This document shows positions 25,575-33,500 of a stretch of 64,000 nucleotides of DNA, in pieces. Each line of letters opens with the position of its first letter. The first letter of the stretch is position 1. Source of the stretch: Acidobacteriaceae bacterium (GTDB taxonomy: Bacteria > Acidobacteriota > Terriglobia > Terriglobales > Acidobacteriaceae); contig JAOAPC010000010.1 of the NCBI GenBank assembly GCA_025462735.1, positions 62,001-126,000 of the forward strand, written 5' to 3'. A model generated the notes under the pieces. It was given only the letters and a program-made list of their open reading frames with translations. It ran no database searches and had not been told where the DNA came from. The translations under genes were made by a program, and so were the position numbers.

Positions 25575-28500
25575 TCAGTTGCTGTTACATACTGGAGTCG
25601 TCGTTTCTGCAGACCATCGCGGAAAGTAACTGCTAATTGTGAAATTTGGGGTCTTGCTTGGACCACCACTGCTTGAGACCAGACTCCACGCATTATTTGT
25701 ATATTTGGCGTCAAAAGACCAAGTCCAATCGACATGCCCGAGCGCGATGGATATGGAATTCGTAAGGTTTGAATTCCACATGAGATACATGGTGTAGGAC
25801 ACAGTCTCTGTCTCCTCCGTATAAGTTCCGGTGAGTAGCTTTGTGGATGGCGAGTCATCAGCATCAAGCGAACTTGCCTTATACGGGTATGGTCCGTCTC
25901 CTCCAGCAGCAATGGGACAGGTCTTCGTCGTGGAGCCATTTATTTGTTTGCCTGAGCCGCTGTTAATTATTTGTACCCATTGCACATTTGCGCTTGAATA
26001 TCCGGAGGGTTGGGTGATGGTAGCCCCAAACGACATCCCAGCGGGAGTGCCCGGGCCTTCTGTCGGCCATGGGCTGAGTTGCGCGCCAAAAGTTGCGATC
26101 TGAATGCTAGCGCCGGTGCTGTCTTGAACTGTCTGAAGACGTGTCGAACTAGGGGTGACTGTCATAGTCGGCGACGTTGGTCCGTTGACATTGAACGTCG
26201 TTGTGGCGACCGGGCTGGTTGCGCCGCTGCTCAAGGTGTAATAGTAAGTCATTTTCCGCGCCGTTGTGGAACTGTCCACCCAATAGAATGTGTACGTTTG
26301 GGAATTTATATTTACGCTCGAAATGGGAGTGACGGTTGCACTTGTATTTGTTGGGTTGTAGCCACCAACGGCTGTTCCGGGCGGGGTAGACCAAGTCTGG
26401 CTCGCCACGCAAGCTGGTAACGACGAGTTTGGCACGCTAAGCGCAATCTGCTGACCGACGACTACGGACTGTGTAGCGCCTGTGACATCACTACCGTCGA
26501 ACATAATCTTCGGGGCCGGCGTCTGACCGCTGACTGATATGGCCCACCAGTTGCTTTGCGCCGTCCCGCTATCGGCGGAGGGGAAAGAAACCTGCAAATT
26601 CTGATTAGCGGCGGAGCAAGCGACCGAATAATTGGCAGTGATCGTTGTGTCATTGACGACGCTAACGCTGGCAAGAGAAATTCCACCACCATCAAAGTTT
26701 ATGGTCGGGCTCCCAGGATAGTGGGTGAACCCAGAACCCGAGATCGTCATTATTCCGCTACTACCGAGGATAAAGGGAGAGGGAGCGACGTAAGTAATTG
26801 TCAGGGGAGGCGCGACATTACCGGTGCCACTGCCGCTCTGGTAACCTTGCACTGGACATTGCGGGTTGTAATTACAGTAGCTGGAGTCGTAAACATCAAT
26901 GAAATCGTCATACGCGCTGAGGCTCGAGGTTCCAGGCGCTACCCCCGTAACTAGACCACTTGAGCTGTTCACTGTAGCAACGCTGGTCTTACTACTGCTC
27001 CATGTGCCGCTCGAATTATATTCGCTGCCGGTGTTGGTCTTTATCTGGAAATAAAGCGGATTCGTGCTGCCTTGCGCCATAGTAAAAGGAGCTATACCGA
27101 TGAATGCCGCGATAGCGCCATCGCAGGAAATGCAATAGTAGCTGCAAGTGGCCTTTCGGATGTTGTATGTCCCCGCATCTACGGCAACGAGAATTTGTTC
27201 GTTCTCCGCATGGATGCCGGTGATCTTTGCGCTACCTTCGTGCACACTCGGTGGAACAATATTCCCCTCATCATCAGGCACTTGAGTTTCGATGATCTCC
27301 GAAATGTTGAAAGTACGAGTGGCTCGTGCTTCCAAATGCATCGGCAGGCGGTAGTGCCCTCCGAAAAAGAACAGCGTCAGCACGAAATCTTGGGCTTCGT
27401 CCGCTGGATTCCAAACTGTAACCATGGTGTCATCGCCGTTTCCCGTACTCCAGTAGGAAATGGTCTTTGCACTGCTCTCCAGAACACCGTGTGGAAGTAC
27501 CTGGAAAACATAACTATGACTCTGGTCCACGCTCCCGCTGGCTAACAATAAGGAGTTCGGACTGCCCTCACTGCTCAAAATTAAGTTGATGCTGCCATTG
27601 AAATTGCCTAAGCCGGCGGCTCGCATCAAAGAAAGCGCGTCAATGACTCGCGTTTCGAAGGGCAATAAGGAGACCGACTGCAGGGTGGCGGATCTCGCTT
27701 TGCCACCCTCCATCCAATAGATAGTCGGACTCACTGAGATTGGTTGCGAGGAAACGTTACGTGCGATCGAGAAAGGCGTGAAAACAGTGGAGGCCGGAAA
27801 CCGCATCATCGGATCCGCGGAGCCGGTCATTAAGCCAATTTCCGCATAGTCTTCAGACGCTCTTTGTCGGGGCGCGATATTGAATGAGTAATGAAACGGA
27901 ATATTTGCAGAGTAGCCAGTTGTTTCGTCTTGCAAGCCCGCAGAGATCAGCAGTCCTTCCATGGTTCCGTCATGTAGAATCCGCAAGCCTCCGGCACTGC
28001 CTGCCGGCGTACCGTTGAGCGCGTCGAGCGCAACGATTTTGGTGCCGTGGGGCGACACCGCCACAATATATTCAGCCATTGCTTTGTTTCCGTTATCACT
28101 CAACTGAACGCGAGCGTTAACCGTACCAGGTGTGGTGTTGGACAGTGCGACGAAACCGCTCACCCCAGCTTCTTGTTTCCACCATAGGCCATCAACCGCA
28201 TACAGATTTGCCACTTTTGGTTTAGAAAGATGTACGGGAAGTGCTGCACCAAGAGATGGCTGGAGCGCAGAGGTGAAAATCAAGCTATGAATAGGATCGG
28301 TACTGGTTACTGTCACACAAACGGGATCCCAAGCCCATACATATTCCACCTCAATGTACCCTGACAGAGTTGCCCATGGTGCGATTCCCTGTTGCCGGAG
28401 GGCATCATTGATGCTAACTACCGCGGTTTCATAAGCCGCGATTGTGATCGGCGCCAAGCGAACTCGCACACCGTTGCTGAGATACAGGTTTGGAGTAACG

Positions 28501-28757
28501 GTTATCGGTGACTCCTCAAGCCCATTACGCAGATAAATAGATGCCTTGCGATTTGCGTCAATGGTCCAGAAACCGCCCACCATGGAGCGAGCTACCCCGG
28601 CAGGGTTATGTTCGCGGGATTTCAGCACGCGAGTGGCAATGGGTTTGTGCGGGGCGAGCACTTTTGACTGTTGTGCAGATACGACGGGTGAGAAAAGAAC
28701 CGCAAGACCAAGAATGATTGCGCGCGCCGTCGAAGGATAACTCGAGCTGAGGCCCAT
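25575..28757 (-). CDS. Large secreted surface protein with BIG2 and IPT/TIG domains
   Basis: 1060 residues with a signal peptide (ARAIILGLAVLFSPVVSAQQ). Residues about 30-560 are repeated beta-sandwich-like segments not assigned to a family. A Cys cluster (CSYYCISCDG) lies near 565. Around 600-660, TWSSSKTSVATVNSSSGLVTGVAPG is a BIG2 Ig-like domain. About 695-760, PLTITYVAPSPFILGSSG...ISGSGF is an IPT/TIG domain. The C-terminal 250 residues are Ser/Thr-rich and end WSAETTTPVCNSN without an obvious sorting motif. It is first in an operon with two further secreted proteins and likely forms a cell-surface or matrix component. Confidence 0.78.
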   Translation of the reverse strand: MGLSSSYPSTARAIILGLAVLFSPVVSAQQSKVLAPHKPIATRVLKSREHNPAGVARSMVGGFWTIDANRKASIYLRNGLEESPITVTPNLYLSNGVRVRLAPITIAAYETAVVSINDALRQQGIAPWATLSGYIEVEYVWAWDPVCVTVTSTDPIHSLIFTSALQPSLGAALPVHLSKPKVANLYAVDGLWWKQEAGVSGFVALSNTTPGTVNARVQLSDNGNKAMAEYIVAVSPHGTKIVALDALNGTPAGSAGGLRILHDGTMEGLLISAGLQDETTGYSANIPFHYSFNIAPRQRASEDYAEIGLMTGSADPMMRFPASTVFTPFSIARNVSSQPISVSPTIYWMEGGKARSATLQSVSLLPFETRVIDALSLMRAAGLGNFNGSINLILSSEGSPNSLLLASGSVDQSHSYVFQVLPHGVLESSAKTISYWSTGNGDDTMVTVWNPADEAQDFVLTLFFFGGHYRLPMHLEARATRTFNISEIIETQVPDDEGNIVPPSVHEGSAKITGIHAENEQILVAVDAGTYNIRKATCSYYCISCDGAIAAFIGIAPFTMAQGSTNPLYFQIKTNTGSEYNSSGTWSSSKTSVATVNSSSGLVTGVAPGTSSLSAYDDFIDVYDSSYCNYNPQCPVQGYQSGSGTGNVAPPLTITYVAPSPFILGSSGIMTISGSGFTHYPGSPTINFDGGGISLASVSVVNDTTITANYSVACSAANQNLQVSFPSADSGTAQSNWWAISVSGQTPAPKIMFDGSDVTGATQSVVVGQQIALSVPNSSLPACVASQTWSTPPGTAVGGYNPTNTSATVTPISSVNINSQTYTFYWVDSSTTARKMTYYYTLSSGATSPVATTTFNVNGPTSPTMTVTPSSTRLQTVQDSTGASIQIATFGAQLSPWPTEGPGTPAGMSFGATITQPSGYSSANVQWVQIINSGSGKQINGSTTKTCPIAAGGDGPYPYKASSLDADDSPSTKLLTGTYTEETETVSYTMYLMWNSNLTNSISIALGHVDWTWSFDAKYTNNAWSLVSSSGGPSKTPNFTISSYFPRWSAETTTPVCNSN

Positions 28758-29343
28758 TGTGTCCTCCTCTAAGACCCTAAGCTAAGCAAAACGAATTAGA
28801 GGAAAGTAGTTGGTCCAGAGTTGTTGCGCAATACAGTTCTTTCCCGATTAACCGACTTGCAATTTCACGCGCGTGCTTGCGTGCAGGCGCGAGCGATGCA
28901 ATCGGTAGAGCTGGAACTGCTAAGGGGCGAGGAATCTTGTTACGAAATCAGAACACGAAAGGAGCAGGACGTAGTATCCAAACAATTTCCGACCGCTCCA
29001 AAATAGACCAACTATGCTTCTCTTGCGTTACCCGTGTTCAACTTGAGGGTATTCCAGAGGACTGCGACCTATCCAGTAAGTAAACACATTGGCTAATAAC
29101 CTAAGCGTCCAAAGTCTGGTGGGCTGCCCAATAAGTAAACAATGTTTCTCGTTCGTGCGGCTTTTTCTTGGACGGGTCGTCACTTCATCAGGTATGACTG
29201 TGCTAGCCGGTCGGGCTACCGACGAAAACAAGGATGCGTCGGATAACCGACTGGGCGCTAACACGCGAATGTGTGGAACAATTAAGAGACGATACACACT
29301 CGTCGTTGCAATTGATTGCACGGAAGGGCCACTGAAGTTGACT
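28758..29343. other. 586-bp intergenic region upstream of the surface-protein operon
   Basis: ORFs here look random. It holds two direct copies of CCARTAAGTAAACA (29073-29086 and 29128-29141, one mismatch, 55 bases apart) and, near its end, near-palindrome copy e. A plus-strand frame just before and through copy e reads VEQLRDDTHSSLQLIARKGH then stop. This resembles the C-terminus of the 11579-12658 protein (VDRLREEV...LQLIAPKG), so it may be the 3' relic of a related gene. Confidence 0.5.
29307..29336 (+). repeat. Island near-palindrome, copy e
   Basis: Exact TGCAATTGATTGCA (29307-29320), continuing as CGGAAGGGCCACTGA. This extended stretch matches copy a (CCGAAGGGAGGACTGA). Confidence 0.7.
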
Positions 29344-29562
29344 CTACGCCTTTTTTAAGTCAGCTATCTTGAGCTCGACGTGCAAATACCGCTTGAGGTG
29401 GAAACCCGCTCGCGTAAACCGGCTCGAAATTGCAATCAATTGCCAAAGTTTTGCCTCGGCCGGCCCGGCCTGAGAGGGATGTTGTTTAGATGGTGCCCAG
29501 TTCCTGTCCCACGCTAAACAGGCCTTGATCAATGAGCGTTGAGTCACCTGATTGCGAGGCAC
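29344..29562 (-). CDS. Doubtful small ORF carrying near-palindrome copy f
   Basis: 72 codons, no good ribosome site. It contains TGCAATCAATTGCC at 29431-29444 (plus strand), a copy of the island element with one end mismatch. The residues KACLAWDRNW and LWQLIAI resemble the minus-strand frame over copy c. It may be a relic rather than a working gene. Confidence 0.3.
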   Translation of the reverse strand: MPRNQVTQRSLIKACLAWDRNWAPSKQHPSQAGPAEAKLWQLIAISSRFTRAGFHLKRYLHVELKIADLKKA

Positions 29563-29592
29563 TTTCGTCTAGCATTTCATTGAAAAGCAGCT

Positions 29593-30066
29593 CTACGTCG
29601 AGTAGTGTTTGCGCCCCTCGATTTTTGCCAATGCTTCAGGCTTGCCCATTGCATACGCCCACAGGAGTTTCTTCGTCTGTTCATACTTCCTTTTCTCCAG
29701 CCTAGATATGAAGTCCGCCCACTCGGTCGAATGGCGCAATATGGAATGCATAAACCTCAAGCCGACGCCGCGATATTTCAGAAGAAAACCGACGTGAGGA
29801 CGATCTGGAATTACAGAAACTGGTAATTCAATTCGAACCTGCTGGCAAAAAAGCCACCAATTTGCAGGATCCACCATCCACTCAATCACCTCGCGATTTA
29901 AATCGCCCAAGGCCTTCATCAGACACTTGAGTTGGCCAAATTCCTTAGGAGTAAATTGCTTTCCTGCAATTCCGAATTTCTCTAACATTCGCTCCTCCCA
30001 AATGCTGGCCAGAAATCGCACCGGATGGTGCACAGGATCAGTTTTGTTTATCCAGTTCGGTTTCAC
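29593..30066 (-). CDS. Hypothetical protein
   Basis: 157 residues, starting at GTG with GGAG about 9 bases upstream. It is helical and rich in Trp and Lys (VEWMVDPANWWLFCQ-like segment near the middle, FMHSILRHSTEWADFISRLEKRKYEQTKKLLWAYAMG in the C-terminal half). There is no signal or membrane segment. I do not recognise the family. It faces the same way as the integrase and zinc-finger genes further right, so it may belong to the element's own core functions. Confidence 0.55.
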   Translation of the reverse strand: MKPNWINKTDPVHHPVRFLASIWEERMLEKFGIAGKQFTPKEFGQLKCLMKALGDLNREVIEWMVDPANWWLFCQQVRIELPVSVIPDRPHVGFLLKYRGVGLRFMHSILRHSTEWADFISRLEKRKYEQTKKLLWAYAMGKPEALAKIEGRKHYST

Positions 30067-30252
30067 TTCCCGTCACTCCTTCCTTCTCTGAATATCTATA
30101 CTTCTGTGTTGCACTTGCCACTGCTACCCTCACTATCTCTATTCCTCTCTGTAACCTTCTTCTCTGCCAGCGAGCTGTGCTCGCAGTTCGTGTTTGATCG
30201 CTGCGATTAAATCGCTAAGTGGGTTGTAATAACTCTCTCTCAGGTGGTGAGC

Positions 30253-30281
30253 ACACTGATACCTTCACCAGGTATCAGTGT
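30253..30281. repeat. Perfect 12-bp hairpin
   Basis: ACACTGATACCT and AGGTATCAGTGT are perfect reverse complements around the 5-nt loop TCACC. No T-run follows on either strand, so it is not an ordinary terminator. It could be an origin, a recombination or nicking site, or an RNA element. Confidence 0.75.
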
Positions 30282-30602
30282 CGTAAGTTCCAAACCTCGC
30301 AGTATGGAGCCACACACCCGCATGCGCGGACATAATCGCTTGCACCGTTCCTTTACGTAACGGACAGAGTGCAATCGACCATGCTGGTGGGGTTCAGGCT
30401 CGCTGTGTAGCCATCTCAGAGAGATGACCGGTCTAACGATCCGAGCCACGGTCTCCGCCCGAGCAGAGCACAATTTCTTGTGCCACCGCAACCAGCCAGA
30501 GGGCACTTCTGAAATGCCCGCTGCTGCTCGAACCCGCTAGGTATCGTCCGCGAACCGCAATACGCAACCGTATCCGTCGCCGTCTAGTCAACGCCTAACG
30601 AC

Positions 30603-30643
30603 CACAACCGCTTCACAACCGTCTGCCGTCGCCGACAGAAGTT
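30603..30643 (+). repeat. Diverged non-coding repeat, copy 1
   Basis: The block with CCGCTTCACAACC and CCGTCGCCGACAG matches 31267-31306 (CCGCTTCACAACC, CCGTCGCCGGCAG) with a few substitutions. Confidence 0.55.
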
Positions 30644-30796
30644 CACAATCACTCTCTGCTACAACTGCCACACTGAACGCTTACTAATGCCGATCGTTCC
30701 GTGTCTTATCCGTGCTGTTGTTTTGACGTAATAGACTTATCGCCAAACCCGGAACCGCCTAGTTAGATATCATCCTCCAGGTACTCTCGCGTGCGA

Positions 30797-31051
30797 CTAG
30801 CGCGAGGCGTTCCGAGGCTGAACTGGACTTTTCACTTCTTTATGCACCCAGCAGCTGGTGAGTAACTCGTCCTTGAAACATGGGTCACAGAGTGCGCGAA
30901 GAATAACTGCATCGTCATGGGTCTTCGCATCATGAATATTAATTTCGGCGTGAGCCACACTCTCGCAATTGTCACAGCTCAGATCGCTGAAATCCAAGTC
31001 AACACCGATTCCCAACGCATTATCAACCATTTTCTTAATCCATTTATTCAT
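30797..31051 (-). CDS. Small zinc-ribbon-like protein
   Basis: 84 residues; GGAG lies 7 bases before the ATG. Two Cys pairs, CDNC near residue 26 and CDPC near 56, with His between and after (CDNCESVAHAEINIH, CWVH), suit a single zinc site. A basic first helix (MNKWIKKMVDN) precedes. It may bind nucleic acid or a protein partner. Not recognised as a named family. Confidence 0.6.
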   Translation of the reverse strand: MNKWIKKMVDNALGIGVDLDFSDLSCDNCESVAHAEINIHDAKTHDDAVILRALCDPCFKDELLTSCWVHKEVKSPVQPRNASR

Positions 31052-31448
31052 GGGTTTTCTCCGCTTAGTCCATTAGCGCTTTGTTCAGTCCGGAGCCTCC
31101 CGGTTCTAGGTATCTACTGTCCGTTCCCGGAACAACTTCACTGCTGGCCCGTCCGTCCGTATGGTCCCGTGAAACACGCGAAGCGTAATAGGTGTTTTGC
31201 CTATCCCGTCTCCGTCGGAGCTAGTTGACTCTGGGGTTCGAGCCCGGGATTACCGCTTCACCTGCCCACACCCGCTTCACAACCCTCCCGCCGTCGCCGG
31301 CAGGATTTACTTCAGAATTAGAACTGGCGCGATTTGGGGCCTGGACAGAACACCTCCTCTGCCCACACTCTCGTCACAAATCCAACATTACCGAACGTGC
31401 CTAACTAATCGTCGTAATCCACATCAGGGCCGAGCAAGCGCGATTGGA
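31052..31448. other. 397-bp non-coding stretch with repeat copy 2
   Basis: No gene supported. It contains the block at 31267-31306 that pairs with 30603-30643, and a T-arm-like string near 31232 that does not belong to a foldable tRNA. Confidence 0.45.
31267..31306 (+). repeat. Diverged non-coding repeat, copy 2
   Basis: Matches 30603-30643; its centre GCCGTCGCCGGC can form a 4-bp stem. Confidence 0.55.
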
Positions 31449-31655
31449 TCAGCTTACCTTTGCGCCTGAATTCAATACCCAACTGTTGTCATCATAGAGT
31501 CTTATTTTCACCGTCGTGTCGCCATAGGTGACCGTAGCAGTGTTGCTTTTGTGGGTTATTCTGTCCTGTTTGATTGCACTATGTTGCTCGTCCATCGAAT
31601 CGTAAAATCCAGGGTCATCGTTACTATCCTTGTGCCCATTGCAATCACTCTGCAA
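31449..31655 (-). CDS. Possible small acidic protein
   Basis: Up to 68 residues with an in-frame TTG start and a later Met (MDEQHS). The C-terminal part, TATVTYGDTTVKIRLYDDNSWVLNSG, has a plausible beta-hairpin pattern, and the strand agrees with its neighbours. No good ribosome site is seen, so both existence and start are uncertain. Confidence 0.4.
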   Translation of the reverse strand: MQSDCNGHKDSNDDPGFYDSMDEQHSAIKQDRITHKSNTATVTYGDTTVKIRLYDDNSWVLNSGAKVS

Positions 31656-31725
31656 TCACTTAACTTTGTTTATCACTGCCTTCTATATACTTCTGTTGCC
31701 GTCCGTGCCCTGTATGTTGTTGAAT

Positions 31726-32025
31726 TTACGTTTTCGCGCGGATTCGATTCCTTCCGCGACGCGTACGCCCACGTGAATGTAATGGCTGGTTGGATTGCTC
31801 TTCTTGTGCTTGTAGCCATGCACGCAGCGACTCAATGCGGTATAAAACCACACCACCAATGAGCACTCTTGGGGGGCCAATGCCTAATCGATGATATCGA
31901 TCGATGGTTCTGCGGCTGCGAGACAGCGCTTGGGCTAACTCATCGGGCCGTAAGTAGCCGTCGAGTAAGCTTGAAAGATCTTTTTTGCTGGGATTAGAGG
32001 CAAGTACCGGTAGGTCGTCGCTCAC
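31726..32025 (-). CDS. AlpA/MerR-like helix-turn-helix protein, candidate excisionase
   Basis: The start is taken at GTG 32025, 5 bases after GGAGG; a TTG 4 codons earlier opens the ORF. 99 aa. GYLRPDELAQALSRSRRTIDRYHRLGIGPPRVLIGGVVLYRIESLRAWL, read in parts, is the winged HTH_17 pattern of AlpA regulators and recombination directionality factors. A basic tail follows (RGRTRRGRNRIRAKT). Such proteins bend att DNA to favour excision or activate the integrase gene. It lies 124 bases upstream of the integrase stop, on the same strand, in the usual place for an island excisionase. Confidence 0.75.
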   Translation of the reverse strand: MSDDLPVLASNPSKKDLSSLLDGYLRPDELAQALSRSRRTIDRYHRLGIGPPRVLIGGVVLYRIESLRAWLQAQEEQSNQPLHSRGRTRRGRNRIRAKT

Positions 32026-32148
32026 AGCCTCCTCCAATGGTTAAGATAGCCTCGCTCCACTCCATTGGAATTACTTCCGGCTTAACTTAAGTTACTATAC
32101 ATGCGACAAAAATGTCAAACATTTTCTCCCTTTAAGTCGTGTTGTCCA

Positions 32149-33351
32149 CTACCGGGTTCCACCTTCGAGAATGTCACCAAAAAGATTGGTAGCGTCGCGT
32201 TGCGCTTCGTCTGCCACATGAGCATACCTCCACGTAGTTTGAGGTTGCGTATGCCCGAGCAGCTTGCCCACTACCTGCAACGAAATTCCGTTTGATACGA
32301 GCTGACTCGCATAGGTATGCCGTAGATCGTGAATTCGTAATGTAGGCCGGTACTTGTACACCGTCTTTCGGCGTTTGCCCTTTTTAGTCTCGATGTTGAC
32401 CAGGCCTGCAGCTTTGCAGACTTGCAGCCACGGACGCCAAACAGTTACACGGGACTCATGTTTATTCGTCCCAGGGAAGAGTGGACCATCTGCAACCTTG
32501 GGCTTCATCTCATGGAGTAGCTTCAGTGCGGGCGCACTTAACGGAACGTGTTCGATGCGCTTTTGTTTTGTGTGATGACTAGGCTTCGTCCAAACACCCC
32601 GCTCTAAGTCGAACTGTGCCCACTCAGCTCTTAACACTTCGCTCGCCCGCGCACCAGTGAGCATCAACAATCGGAGTGCGTTTGCTGGTCGTCGATCTGG
32701 ATAAGAGTCGAGGGCGAGGTTAAATCGCCGCAGTTCTTCAACGGTGAGCCATCTCTCGCGCCGGTCTTCATGAAAGCGAGGAACGCCCCGGGCTGGATTG
32801 TGCTCACACCATCCCCACTCGTTCGCCAGGGAGAACATCTTGGATAATAGAGACAGCATGCGGTTCGCATGGTACGGAGTTCCCTTGAGTGACGCGTGCA
32901 AAGATCCGATATCCCTTTTCCCGACCCCTGCCAATCTTAACCCGCCGATCCGTGGCTGAATAATGTTCTGGATGATCTGCCGGTCATTCCGAACACTGGA
33001 AGGCCGTTTGTGAGTGACTGCATAACGATCCAGGTACTGTGAAGCCAAATCTGCGACGGTCGGTTCTGCCCGTCGTTGTTCGCGGTCCTCGAGCGGATCG
33101 GAACCATCGGCTATCGCCCCCCTCAACTGTAACGCTCGCTGCCGCGCGGCCGCGGCGCTTAGCTCTGGATGACGGCCAATCGTGAATCGCCGCTCCCTTC
33201 CGTGGATGTGATAGTTAATAATGAATGAAACCACGCCCCCGGAAGTAATGCGCACGCCAAAGCCCGGGATTTCCTTGTCATATTGAATGCGGTTACCCTT
33301 TGCTGGCAACTGAAGCTTTGCAATCATCTTTTCAGTGATCTTGTCTGCCAT
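32149..33351 (-). CDS. P4-type tyrosine integrase
   Basis: 400 residues, the normal length. The N-terminal DUF4102-like domain is KGNRIQYDKEIPGFGVRITSGG and FTIGRHPELSAAAARQRA. The core-binding domain follows to about residue 190. The catalytic domain has Arg in LTGARASEVLRAEW, HDLRHTYASQL, LLGHTQPQTTWRYAHV (active Tyr in WRY). All catalytic residues are present, so the enzyme looks functional. It would recombine the tRNA-Gln 3' end. A tandem GTGTCCGT repeat lies 5 bases before the ATG and overlaps the likely promoter, which suggests self-regulation by integrase binding (inference). Confidence 0.95.
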   Translation of the reverse strand: MADKITEKMIAKLQLPAKGNRIQYDKEIPGFGVRITSGGVVSFIINYHIHGRERRFTIGRHPELSAAAARQRALQLRGAIADGSDPLEDREQRRAEPTVADLASQYLDRYAVTHKRPSSVRNDRQIIQNIIQPRIGGLRLAGVGKRDIGSLHASLKGTPYHANRMLSLLSKMFSLANEWGWCEHNPARGVPRFHEDRRERWLTVEELRRFNLALDSYPDRRPANALRLLMLTGARASEVLRAEWAQFDLERGVWTKPSHHTKQKRIEHVPLSAPALKLLHEMKPKVADGPLFPGTNKHESRVTVWRPWLQVCKAAGLVNIETKKGKRRKTVYKYRPTLRIHDLRHTYASQLVSNGISLQVVGKLLGHTQPQTTWRYAHVADEAQRDATNLFGDILEGGTR

Positions 33352-33355
33352 AATC

Positions 33356-33376
33356 CTGTGTCCGTACTGTGTCCGT
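33356..33376 (+). repeat. Right integrase arm-type repeat
   Basis: Tandem GTGTCCGT units, 20 of 21 bases identical to 10841-10861 and in the same orientation, 125 bases inside attR and directly upstream of the integrase start. Confidence 0.65.
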
Positions 33377-33500
33377 CGAAAATGAGTGTTTATGAATGCT
33401 AGTGTCTGATATTGTCAGCGTACCGTCAACCTATGTCTAAGATAAATAAGGATATCGGTGTAGGTTGTTTATTTCTGTGCCCGCCTAATAAGTAAGGTAT

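Larger units (their letters stand above)
30067..30796. other. 730-bp non-coding stretch with a perfect hairpin and one copy of a diverged repeat
   Basis: No convincing gene: the ORFs at 30025 and 30240 are low-complexity or frame noise. It begins with a pyrimidine-rich tract (30070-30160), then the hairpin at 30253-30281, then a block near 30603-30643 that resembles 31267-31306. Confidence 0.5.

Noticed and set aside
29073-29141. Iteron-type origin from CCARTAAGTAAACA repeats
   Set aside because: Only two copies, and no replication initiator gene is recognised nearby; recorded as a plain repeat.
30025-30210. Plus-strand ORF rich in Leu, Ser and Pro
   Set aside because: It is a translation of a pyrimidine-rich tract, has no ribosome site, and overlaps the start of the 29593-30066 gene.
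31225-31250. T-arm-like string GGGGTTCGAGCCCGGGAT suggesting another tRNA
   Set aside because: The stem does not pair fully and no D-arm, anticodon stem or acceptor stem can be placed around it.
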